Source of the DNA: CAIVVT01 sp052145115
GTDB lineage: Bacteria > Acidobacteriota > Terriglobia > Bryobacterales > Bryobacteraceae
DNA: 64,000 bases
Reading direction: 5' to 3'
NCBI GenBank assembly: GCA_052145115.1
Contig: JBKQPG010000004.1
Location: 1-64,000, forward strand
The notes under the pieces were generated by a model, which saw only the letters and a program-made list of their open reading frames with translations, ran no database searches and was not told where the DNA came from. Within the stretch, counting starts at the first letter, position 1, and each line of letters begins with the position of its first letter. Shown piece by piece: positions 50,837 to 58,677 of the stretch. The position numbers were made by a program, and so were the translations under genes.

Positions 50837-51910
50837 ATGCGCCAGATCGCCAGCCTGCTCTTCTTCCTGCTGCTGCCCGCATTCGGGGCCGAGCACACCA
50901 TCGCCGTCGTGGGCCTGGTGCATGCCCACGTCTGGGGCCATCTCAAGGAGGTTCTTCCCGGCCAGCCGGCCAAGCTGGTCGGCGTGGCGGAGACCGAGCC
51001 TGAACTGGTGGCCGAAGCCGAAAAGCGCGGCGTGCCCGCCAATCTGGTCTTTGCCGACTGGAGGAAAATGATCGACCAGCAGAAGCCGGAGATCGTCTGG
51101 GCCTTCGTCGAAAACAACCGCCATCGCGAAATCGTCGCCTACTGCGCGCCGCGCAAAATCCACGTCCTGTTCGAGAAGCCCCTGGCTTCGACCTACAAGG
51201 AAGCGTTGGCGATCCGCGATCTGGCGCGCAAGAACGGCACTTACGTCATGACCAACTACCAGATGGCCTGGTGGCCGGCCAACTACACCGCCAAGGAACT
51301 CGCCGACAGCGGCGCCATCGGCAAGGTGTGGCGGCTGCACGGCATGGTGGGCCATGGCGGGCCGGGCGGCCCCACGGGGCTGAATAAGTACTTCTTCAAC
51401 TGGCTGACCGACCCGGTAAAGAACGGGGGCGGCGCGCTGGTGGACTTTGGCTGCTATAACGCGCTGTGGTCGTTGTGGTACCTGGGCCGCCCGGAGAGCG
51501 TCTACGCGCAGTCGAACCAGTTGCGCCCGAACGAGTTTCCGAAGGTCGAGGACAACGCGGACATCGTTCTCAGCTACAAGCAAGGCGTGGCGCTTCTGGA
51601 GGGCAGTTGGGACTTGCCGTATGGCTTCCAGGACCTCGAGGTGTTTGGCCTCGGCGGCGGGCTTTATATGAGCAACAGCGGCGTCACCCTGCATAAGGGC
51701 GGCCAGCGCGAGCCCCAGACCGTGCCCACCAGACCATTGGCGCCGGAGGCCTCCAGCCCGGTTGCGGCCATGATTCACTCCATCGAGTCGAAGACCGAGC
51801 CGCAGGGCCTGACCGGACTCGATATGAACGTTCAGGTCGTGGAGATCCTCGACGCCGCCAAGGAATCCCTCAAGAAGGGCCGGGCCATCCGCTTGGCCGC
51901 CCGGAAGTGA
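50837..51910 (+). CDS. Gfo/Idh/MocA-family oxidoreductase, exported
   Basis: 357 aa with signal peptide MRQIASLLFFLLLPAFGAEH. The Rossmann domain starts IAVVGLVHAHVWGHL in place of the usual GxGxxG, keeping Gly but with His/Ala, so cofactor binding may be altered. The dehydrogenase EKP motif is intact in VLFEKPLASTYKEAL near residue 118. The C-terminal alpha/beta domain has VDFGCYNALWSLWYLGRPES and SYKQGVALLEGSWDLPYGFQ. The family acts on sugars or inositols with NAD(P); substrate unknown. It stands alone between two divergent/tandem genes. Confidence 0.8.
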   Translation: MRQIASLLFFLLLPAFGAEHTIAVVGLVHAHVWGHLKEVLPGQPAKLVGVAETEPELVAEAEKRGVPANLVFADWRKMIDQQKPEIVWAFVENNRHREIVAYCAPRKIHVLFEKPLASTYKEALAIRDLARKNGTYVMTNYQMAWWPANYTAKELADSGAIGKVWRLHGMVGHGGPGGPTGLNKYFFNWLTDPVKNGGGALVDFGCYNALWSLWYLGRPESVYAQSNQLRPNEFPKVEDNADIVLSYKQGVALLEGSWDLPYGFQDLEVFGLGGGLYMSNSGVTLHKGGQREPQTVPTRPLAPEASSPVAAMIHSIESKTEPQGLTGLDMNVQVVEILDAAKESLKKGRAIRLAARK

Positions 51911-52017
51911 GCCCGTCCTTCAAAGCCCCGTCCCGGCCTGGCGCCTGAGGCGGGCGGTCCGCGAGGCCCCTGTTTTCGTTACATCCGCCGGCCTCCGCAT
52001 GGCATCTATACCGATCT

Positions 52018-52554
52018 ATGGGGAAACTAGCGAAAGCCACAATTCTGACCGGAGTACTCGTCATGAACCTGGCCGCGGCCGACAGTATCTACGAATTCAC
52101 CATGAACAGCATCGACGGAGCCCCCAAGCCGCTCAGTCAGTTCAAGGGCAAAGTCGTGCTCATCGTCAACGTCGCCAGCCGCTGCGGCTACACGCCGCAA
52201 TATGCCGGGCTGGAGAAGCTCTACGAAAAGTACATGGACCAGGGACTGGTCGTCGTCGGCGTCCCGGCCAACAACTTCGGCGCGCAGGAGCCGGGCACCA
52301 ACGAGGAGATCAAGACCTTCTGCACGCGCAAGTACAACGTCTCGTTCCCGATGCTGGCCAAAGTCTCGGTGAAGGGCGACGACATGACGCCGCTGTACCA
52401 GTACCTGACCTCGACCCAGGGCGGCGACATCAAGTGGAATTTCACCAAGTTCCTGATCGGGAAGGATGGCAAGGTCGCGGCGCGCTTCGAGCCGAAGGTA
52501 ACGCCCGATTCGCCCGATGTGGCGGAGGCGATCGAGAAGGAACTGAAGCAGTAG
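52018..52554 (+). CDS. Glutathione peroxidase-like thiol peroxidase, exported
   Basis: 178 aa. MGKLAKATILTGVLVMNLAA looks like a signal peptide, so the enzyme is probably periplasmic. The peroxidatic cysteine is in NVASRCGYTPQYAGL near residue 54; the catalytic Gln/Trp region reads VPANNFGAQEPGTNEEI and KWNFTKFLIGKDGKV. Asn and Trp of the GPx tetrad are present. It uses Cys, not selenocysteine, and likely works with thioredoxin. Alone, 107 bp after the oxidoreductase. Confidence 0.92.
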   Translation: MGKLAKATILTGVLVMNLAAADSIYEFTMNSIDGAPKPLSQFKGKVVLIVNVASRCGYTPQYAGLEKLYEKYMDQGLVVVGVPANNFGAQEPGTNEEIKTFCTRKYNVSFPMLAKVSVKGDDMTPLYQYLTSTQGGDIKWNFTKFLIGKDGKVAARFEPKVTPDSPDVAEAIEKELKQ

Positions 52555-52615
52555 CGGCCGGGCGCGCCGGTGCAGTGCTAGCTTAGGAGATTGGGCCCTC
52601 GCGCCCGGCACAAGC

Positions 52616-53593
52616 ATGGCACGGATCCTCGTCACCGGCGGCGCCGGTTACATCGGGTCGCACACGGCGCATTATCTGCTGCGCCTGGGGCACGACGTTC
52701 AGGTGGTCGACGATCTTTCCTACGGCTACCGGCACAACGTGCCGGAGGGTCGCTTGCATGTCCTGAATCTCCTCGATACGGCCGCGCTGGACGCGGTGCT
52801 CGCGCGCTTCGAGTTCGAGGCCGTGGTGCACTTCGCGGCGTTCATTTCGGTGGGCGAATCGACGCGTAAACCGGAGATGTATTTTCGCAACAACTGCGGG
52901 GCGACGTTCAGCCTGCTGGACGCGATGGCGCGGGCTGGGGTTCGCCGCATCGTCTTCTCTTCGACCGCCGCCGTCTACGGCAATCCGGAGCGCACGCCGA
53001 TCACCGAGGACATGCCCCATCGCCCGGTGAACCCCTACGGCCAGACGAAGCTGATGGTGGAGACGGCGATGCGCTGGATGGACCAGTGCTCGGGCCTGCG
53101 CTTCGTCGCGCTGCGCTATTTCAACGCCTGCGGCGCCGAGGAAGCCTACGGAATCGGCGAGGAGCACGCGCCCGAGACGCACCTGATCCCGCTGGTGCTG
53201 CGCGCCGCCCGGACCGGCGAGCCATTGACGATTTTTGGCCAGGATTATCCAACCCCCGACGGCACCTGCATCCGCGACTACATCCACGTGACCGACCTGG
53301 CCGCCGCCCATGCCGCGGCGCTGGACCATCTCCTGGGCGGCGGCGCCAGCGCCTCGTATAACGCGGGCACGGGCCACGGCTATAGCGTGCTGGAGGTCAT
53401 CCGCGCCGTCGAGCGGGTGACCGGCCAGACGGTGCCGTTCCAGATCGGCCCGCGGCGCGAGGGCGACCCGGCGGTGCTCGTCGCCGATTCAACGAAACTG
53501 CAGCAGACGCTGGGCTGGAAACCGGGCTACACGACGCTGGACGCAATGGTCGAAAGCGCGTGGAAATTCGACCGGCGCAAGCACGGGCCTTAG
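52616..53593 (+). CDS. galE: UDP-glucose 4-epimerase
   Basis: 325 aa. It interconverts UDP-glucose and UDP-galactose using bound NAD. The Rossmann loop GGAGYIGSHTAHYLLRLGHD starts it, FAAFISVGESTRKPEMYFRN follows, the catalytic serine lies in FSSTAAVYGNPERTPITED, and YGQTK near residue 142 is the YxxxK pair. RYFNACGAEEAYGIGEEHAP and PDGTCIRDYIHVTDLAAAHA are typical. Length fits. It may supply sugar nucleotides for the polysaccharide genes at 58.7-62.5 kb, but they are not adjacent. Confidence 0.94.
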   Translation: MARILVTGGAGYIGSHTAHYLLRLGHDVQVVDDLSYGYRHNVPEGRLHVLNLLDTAALDAVLARFEFEAVVHFAAFISVGESTRKPEMYFRNNCGATFSLLDAMARAGVRRIVFSSTAAVYGNPERTPITEDMPHRPVNPYGQTKLMVETAMRWMDQCSGLRFVALRYFNACGAEEAYGIGEEHAPETHLIPLVLRAARTGEPLTIFGQDYPTPDGTCIRDYIHVTDLAAAHAAALDHLLGGGASASYNAGTGHGYSVLEVIRAVERVTGQTVPFQIGPRREGDPAVLVADSTKLQQTLGWKPGYTTLDAMVESAWKFDRRKHGP

Positions 53594-53615
53594 CGGCCGG
53601 GCTGCCCGCGCGCCT

Positions 53616-53641
53616 CCGCAACCTCCACGTGAGGATTGCGG
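53616..53641 (+). terminator. Hairpin after galE
   Basis: CCGCAA at 53616-53621 pairs with TTGCGG at 53636-53641, with an inner CTC/GAG pairing. 22 bp beyond the galE stop. No T-tract follows; moderate support only. Confidence 0.35.
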
Positions 53642-53705
53642 TTGCGCGCCGCCACCACGCCCCGCTTGACCCGGCTCGTCGGCATCTGAAGGATTGGGAA
53701 GTAAC

Positions 53706-54128
53706 ATGAACTGGGCAGGTTACGCCGTCCTCTCGGCCGTCTTCGGCGCGCTGGTGGCGATCTTCGGCAAGGTCGGCGTGCGTGACGTGGACAGCAACCT
53801 CGCCGTCGCGCTGCGCACGGTCATCATCCTCGGCTTCGCCTGGGGCATCGTCGTGGCGCAGGGCAACGCGCGCGACATCCTCCGCATTTCGCGCCACTCC
53901 TACCTGTTCCTGTTCCTATCGGCGATCGCGACGGGCTGCTCGTGGCTGTGCTACTACCGCGCGCTGAAACTCGGGCCGGCCTCGCGCGTGGCGCCGATCG
54001 ACAAGCTGAGCGTGGCGCTGGCGGTCGCGCTGGCTTTCATCTTCCTCGGGGAAAAGCCGACCGTCGGGAGTGTCGCCGGCGCGGTCCTGATCACGGCCGG
54101 CGTGCTGGTGGCGGCGCTGGTGCCCTGA
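53706..54128 (+). CDS. Small EamA-domain transporter-like protein
   Basis: 140 aa starting at 53706 (MNWAGYAVLSAVFGALVAIF) with GGGAAG 4 bp before the ATG. It is a single EamA domain with about four to five membrane helices (e.g. RTVIILGFAWGIVVAQG, YLFLFLSAIATGCSWLCYYR), RALKLGPASRVAPIDKLSVA and FLGEKPTVGSVAGAVLITAG. Most EamA/DMT exporters have two domains, so this half-size protein probably acts as a dimer. Substrate unknown. Confidence 0.88.
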   Translation: MNWAGYAVLSAVFGALVAIFGKVGVRDVDSNLAVALRTVIILGFAWGIVVAQGNARDILRISRHSYLFLFLSAIATGCSWLCYYRALKLGPASRVAPIDKLSVALAVALAFIFLGEKPTVGSVAGAVLITAGVLVAALVP

Positions 54129-54228
54129 GGAGCCTGCCTCCGCGGCGGGAACGGCGCGCGATGCAGCCGCCTGCGGGCTGGCTCCGCGAGGCGCCCCGGC
54201 GGTTGCAGTAGAATTGCTGTCAAAAGCC

Positions 54229-55758
54229 ATGTCACATGCCAATCGTCTGTTCCAATGCGCGTGCTGCGCTTTCTTGCTGATTGCGCCGGCTGTGGCGGAG
54301 GCCACGCTGCCCGCGCTGCTCGCCGACCACATGGTGCTGCAGCGCGATCTGCCGGTCCACGTCTGGGGCAGCGCCGCGCCGGGCGAAGCCGTCAGCGTGA
54401 CCTTCCACGGCCAGACCCGCTCGGCCGTCGCCGACCACCTCGGCCGCTGGAGCGTCTATCTTCCGCCGGTCGCGCCGGGAGGCCCGTTTGAACTCACCGT
54501 CAAGGGCACGAACACGATTACGCTGCGGGATGTGCTGGCCGGCGACGTGTGGGTGGCCTCGGGTCAATCCAACATGGAGATGGCGGTGGAAGGCGTCGTC
54601 AACGCCAAGGACGAGATCGCCGCTGCGAATTACCCCCGCATCCGTCTATTCAAGGCGCTCAACAAGGTTTCGATGTACCCGTTGGAGGATATCGCCGCGC
54701 ACAAGTGGAGCGATTCCACCTGGACGGCGGTGAGCCCGGACACCATCCCCAAGTTTTCGGCCGTCGCCTACTTCTTCGGGCGGCACATCCAGCAGAAAGA
54801 AGGCGTGCCGATTGGGCTGATCGAGTCGAACTGGGGCGGAACGCCGGCCGAGGCCTGGACCAGCCTCATCGGACTGGGCGCGGACGCATCGTTGATGCCC
54901 GTCTTTGCCGCCTGGGGCCAGATGATGGACGCCCAGACGACCATCGAACTGCAGCGCAGTCTGGATGAGAAGAGCTATCAGGACTCGGTCGCCAAGGCCA
55001 AGGCGGCAGGCCTTCAGCCGCCTGAGCGGGAGCAGCGCTGGCGCCCCAACCAGGACTTCTGCTGGCAGCCGGCGGGGCTGTTCAACGCCATGATCGCGCC
55101 ACTCACGCGATTCCCCATCCGCGGGGCGATCTGGTATCAGGGCGAGAGCAACGCCTCGCCGGAGCGCGCGCCGCTCTACGCGCGCCTGTTCAAAACGATG
55201 ATCCAGGACTGGCGCCGCGCCTGGGGCCAGGGCGACTTCCCGTTCCTGTTCGTTCAAATCGCCAACTTCAAGACCTCAGCCGAAGCCATGTGGCCCACCG
55301 TGCGCGACGCCCAGCGGCGCACGCTGGAGCTGGCCAACACCGGCATGGCGGTGACCATCGACATCGGCGAGGCAACCAACATTCATCCGCTGAATAAGCA
55401 GGAGGTCGGCCACCGCCTGGCGCTGGCCGCGCGGGCCATCTCCTACGGCGAGCACATCGAATACTCGGGGCCGCTGTTCCGCCTGGCGACGCAGGAAGGC
55501 GCTGTGATGCGCGTCTGGTTCGATCACGTCTCCGGCGGGATGAAGTCGAAAGGCGAGAGCGTGGCGGGTTTTGAAGTCGCCGGCCAGGACGGGAAGTTCG
55601 TCCCGGCTGAAGCGCGCATCGAGGGGACCACGGTGGTCGTCTCCGCCGCCGCCGTGCCCGAACCTAAGTTCGTGCGCTACGCCTGGAAGGACGTGCCCGA
55701 CTGCGACCTTTTCAACGGTGAGAACCTGCCGGCGTCGCCCTTCCGTTCGGGCGAGTAG
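54229..55758 (+). CDS. Sialate O-acetylesterase-like SGNH esterase, exported
   Basis: 509 aa starting at 54229 (MSHANRLFQCACCAFLLIAP), a signal peptide. An N-terminal beta-sandwich (LLADHMVLQRDLPVHVWGSA) precedes the SGNH hydrolase domain. The nucleophile serine is in VWVASGQSNMEMAVEG, followed by GLIESNWGGTPAEAWTS and AIWYQGESNASPERAPLYAR, where family Asn/Gly oxyanion residues lie, and a catalytic His in EATNIHPLNKQEVGHRLALA. It removes O-acetyl groups from sugars such as sialic acid or plant glycans. Strong family match; alone on the plus strand. Confidence 0.9.
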   Translation: MSHANRLFQCACCAFLLIAPAVAEATLPALLADHMVLQRDLPVHVWGSAAPGEAVSVTFHGQTRSAVADHLGRWSVYLPPVAPGGPFELTVKGTNTITLRDVLAGDVWVASGQSNMEMAVEGVVNAKDEIAAANYPRIRLFKALNKVSMYPLEDIAAHKWSDSTWTAVSPDTIPKFSAVAYFFGRHIQQKEGVPIGLIESNWGGTPAEAWTSLIGLGADASLMPVFAAWGQMMDAQTTIELQRSLDEKSYQDSVAKAKAAGLQPPEREQRWRPNQDFCWQPAGLFNAMIAPLTRFPIRGAIWYQGESNASPERAPLYARLFKTMIQDWRRAWGQGDFPFLFVQIANFKTSAEAMWPTVRDAQRRTLELANTGMAVTIDIGEATNIHPLNKQEVGHRLALAARAISYGEHIEYSGPLFRLATQEGAVMRVWFDHVSGGMKSKGESVAGFEVAGQDGKFVPAEARIEGTTVVVSAAAVPEPKFVRYAWKDVPDCDLFNGENLPASPFRSGE

Positions 55759-55895
55759 GGGGGCCGTCCGGGGCCGCGAGGCTCCAGTCCCGCCCATTTT
55801 GAGCCGCGCGGGGCGCTTGCTGGAAACCTCCGGCGCCGGGCGAACATCGTTGTACTGGGGGCGTTGCCCGCGCTGGCCCCGTTCACGTCAGAAGC

Positions 55896-56876
55896 ATGCT
55901 CGACGATCCACGCACAAGCAATCGGCACGCCGCCAGCCTCCGCTCCAGGCGCCAGTTCCTGCGCGCCTCGGCGTCGCTCGCCGCGGCGCTCCCCGTGGTG
56001 CGCGCGCAGCAGCAACCGACCTTCTCCACCGGTGTGGATGTGGTGAACCTGTTGGCGGGGGTGAGGACCAGGCGGGGAGATATCGTCCGCGACCTGACCC
56101 AGGACGATTTCGTGCTGCTGGAGAACGGCCGTCCGCAAACCATCCGCTATTTCTCGCGGGAAACCGATCTGCCCCTGACGCTCGGCCTGATGGTGGACAC
56201 CAGCATGAGCCAGGCGCGCCTCGTGGATGCCGAACGCGCCGCCAGCTTCCGTTTCCTGGACCGCGTGCTGCGGGAAAACAAAGACCAGGTCTTCATCATG
56301 CAGTTCGATCTGTCTTCGTTCCTGCGCCAGCCGCTGACCTCGTCGCGCAAGGCGCTGGACGACGCGCTTTCCATGGTCGACACCCCCACGCGCAAGGAGC
56401 TCGATGCGGGCATCGGCGACGGCACCTCGCTGTACGATGCCGTCATCAAGGCCTCGGGTGAGATCATGTTGCGGCAGAAGAACCGCAAGGCTCTGATTCT
56501 GCTGACCGACGGCGTCGACAACACCAGTGAAGCCTCGCTCGGCGACGCGGTGGAGGCGGCGCTGCGCTCCGAGACGCTGGTCTATTCGATCCTGTTTTCG
56601 GACCCCGGCGCCTACGCGTTTGGAGGGGGGGGCAGCGGCCGGAGCGTGCTGATGCGCCTCTCCCGCGAGACCGGCGCGAGCTTCTTCGAAGTTTCCCGCA
56701 AGCAGAGCATCGACCAGATCTTCGACGCGATTCAGGACGAACTGCGCAGCCAGTACAGCCTGGGCTTCGTCCCCGACCGGCCGGTGACATACCCGGAGTT
56801 TCGCAAGCTCGAACTGACGACGAAACAGAAGGGGCTGATCGTGCAGACGCGCGAGCGCTATTGGGCCCATCGCTGA
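55896..56876 (+). CDS. VWFA-domain secreted protein, acidobacterial type
   Basis: 326 aa. Tat signal SRRQFLRASASLAAALPVVR. The domain starts FSTGVDVVNLLAGVRTRRGD with DLTQDDFVLLENGRPQTIRY, and the MIDAS is a full DxSxS (MVDTSMSQARL), unlike the 46284 paralog. Further motifs: FIMQFDLSSFLRQPLTSSRK, GDGTSLYDAVIKAS, RKALILLTDGVDNTSEAS and QDELRSQYSLGFVPD. This VWFA-related family is expanded in acidobacteria; roles in surface adhesion are assumed, not shown. Standing alone between the esterase gene and the repeat-protein gene. Confidence 0.86.
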   Translation: MLDDPRTSNRHAASLRSRRQFLRASASLAAALPVVRAQQQPTFSTGVDVVNLLAGVRTRRGDIVRDLTQDDFVLLENGRPQTIRYFSRETDLPLTLGLMVDTSMSQARLVDAERAASFRFLDRVLRENKDQVFIMQFDLSSFLRQPLTSSRKALDDALSMVDTPTRKELDAGIGDGTSLYDAVIKASGEIMLRQKNRKALILLTDGVDNTSEASLGDAVEAALRSETLVYSILFSDPGAYAFGGGGSGRSVLMRLSRETGASFFEVSRKQSIDQIFDAIQDELRSQYSLGFVPDRPVTYPEFRKLELTTKQKGLIVQTRERYWAHR

Positions 56877-57009
56877 CGCGGCTCGGGACCGCGCCGGGTG
56901 GGTTGCACGGGCGTGGATTGGAAGATGGGAAAGGACTCCGATGCGGGCGCGAAAACGCCTCGCCGCGCGACAGCCGGCGCTATATCATGGAAACCAAGGA
57001 AGGACTTTC

Positions 57010-58494
57010 GTGCGGCGACTGGGCACACTGCGGGGATTCTTCGCTCCGGCTCTCCCGCTGATGATCTCCCTCGCATTCGGACCCGTCTGCGCTAGCGGAT
57101 TCGGGCCGCAATATCCGACCGGCCAATATCCGACTGGCCAATACCCACCGGGCCAGTACCCACCCGGGCAATACCCGCCCGGGCAATACCCGCCCGGACA
57201 GTACCCCTCTCAACCCGGCATCTCGCTGCCCAAAATCCACCTGCCCAAGCGTCATAAGGACGACAAGCAGGACGATTCAAAGGTCACCCTATCCGCGATC
57301 GACGGCACACTCCGCAACCTGGGCGAGAAGGACCTGGTGTTGCAGGCCAAAGCGAACCGCCTGTTGCGTTTCCGGCTGCTGGAGAAGACCCTGTTTGAAA
57401 ACAAGGAAGGCCAACCGGTCCGCGATTCGCTGCTCCATCCCGGCGATCAGCTCTCCGTCCTGGTGAGTCCGGATGATCTGGAGACCGCGCTGCGCGTCGT
57501 GCTGAACCACGCTGGGACTTCGTCGGAACGCGAGGTCGCTTCCCGTCCCTTCGATCACGACCAGGTCATCGCGCCCGCGTCTCAGGACATCACCAAGGCG
57601 AAGGTGGTTGTGGATAAAGAACCCTCCGCCGGCCAGGCCAGCCCGCCGCCCGACAAAGATACCGGCGCGGCGCCGGATAAAGAGCCTGCCGCCAAGCCTG
57701 CCGATGCGCCCTCCTCGCCCGCCGAGGCCAGCGCCAAAAATGCCGCGCCGCAAGCCGCGACCACCGCGGAGCAGCCGCGCGAGCCCGTGGACGCGGCGCC
57801 GCTTTCGTCCGACGCCATCATCATGCTGGCGCGCGATGCGGCCGAGTCGTTCACGGCGGACCTGCCCAACTTCCTGGTCCAGCAGTCCACCACCCGTTAT
57901 CAAGGCCATACCCGGTCCCAGGATTGGCAGGTGATCGACGTCGTGACCGCTGACGTCGTGTGCGTCGACGGCAAGGAGGAGTACCGCAACGTGGCCATCA
58001 ACGGCATCCCCAGCCAGCGCCCGATCGAAAGCACCGGCGCATGGTCCACGGGCGAGTTCGTCACCACGCTGCAGAATACTCTCTCGCCGGTCGAGGAGGC
58101 CGCTTTCGTCCCGCGCGGCGAAGCGCGCATTGGCGGGCGAATGGCCTATCTCTTCGACTTCTCGGTGCAGGCGCAGAATTCGCATTGGATGCTCGCCAGC
58201 GACCGCAATCCCAGCTTCCGCGCCCCTTACAAAGGCAGCATCTGGATCGACAAGGAAACGCGCCGCGTCCTGCGCATCGATGAAAAGGCGCTATCCATCC
58301 CCCGGGATTTCCCTTACGACTCGCTGGAGTCCATCCTGGACTACGGCTTCGTCAAGATCGAAAACAAGTCCTATCTCCTGCCCGTTCAAAACGAGACCGT
58401 GGCCTGCCTGGGCGTCGCCAGAACGTGCGAGCGGAACGTGATCGAGTTCCGGAATTACCGCAAATTCACGGCCGAATCGAATATCAAGTTTTAG
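57010..58494 (+). CDS. Secreted protein with GQYPP tandem repeats
   Basis: 494 aa; GTG start at 57010 with AAGGAAGGA just before, giving a signal peptide (RRLGTLRGFFAPALPLMISL). Residues ~35-67 are seven GQYP(P/T) pentapeptides encoded by 15-bp repeats. A basic SLPKIHLPKRHKDDKQ and a globular domain (ATLS-type IDGTLRNLGEKDLVLQAKAN) follow, then a Pro/Ala/Lys linker (~210-280) and a C-terminal beta-rich domain: DLPNFLVQQSTTRYQGHT, GEARIGGRMAYLFDFSVQAQ, YKGSIWIDKETRRVLRIDEK. The latter resembles periplasmic lipid-handling folds but is not assigned. Function unknown. Confidence 0.72.
   Translation: MRRLGTLRGFFAPALPLMISLAFGPVCASGFGPQYPTGQYPTGQYPPGQYPPGQYPPGQYPPGQYPSQPGISLPKIHLPKRHKDDKQDDSKVTLSAIDGTLRNLGEKDLVLQAKANRLLRFRLLEKTLFENKEGQPVRDSLLHPGDQLSVLVSPDDLETALRVVLNHAGTSSEREVASRPFDHDQVIAPASQDITKAKVVVDKEPSAGQASPPPDKDTGAAPDKEPAAKPADAPSSPAEASAKNAAPQAATTAEQPREPVDAAPLSSDAIIMLARDAAESFTADLPNFLVQQSTTRYQGHTRSQDWQVIDVVTADVVCVDGKEEYRNVAINGIPSQRPIESTGAWSTGEFVTTLQNTLSPVEEAAFVPRGEARIGGRMAYLFDFSVQAQNSHWMLASDRNPSFRAPYKGSIWIDKETRRVLRIDEKALSIPRDFPYDSLESILDYGFVKIENKSYLLPVQNETVACLGVARTCERNVIEFRNYRKFTAESNIKF
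57106..57210 (+). repeat. 15-bp coding minisatellite
   Basis: Seven tandem 15-bp units (GGCCAATAYCCNACC-like) from 57106 to 57210, the first and last degenerate, encoding GQYPT/GQYPP. Two adjacent units (57166-57180, 57181-57195) are identical, a sign of recent slippage. Confidence 0.85.
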
Positions 58495-58677
58495 CGGTTC
58501 ACCTCTGCGTTCCGAGAACGCTGCCGGAGATGCGCCCCGCCGCGGATTTCCTGCGATCGCGATCAACCGGGTGAAAAAACGGCGCAGTTCCCGGCCGGCT
58601 CGTGTATGCTAACCGCAGGTCCACTCTAGCCTCCCCCGATTTTTCAGCCGTGGACCGTTTCCCGCCCGCTTTCGACA

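Noticed and set aside
57106..57210. CRISPR array
   Set aside because: The 15-bp units are directly adjacent with no spacers and encode a peptide repeat in frame.
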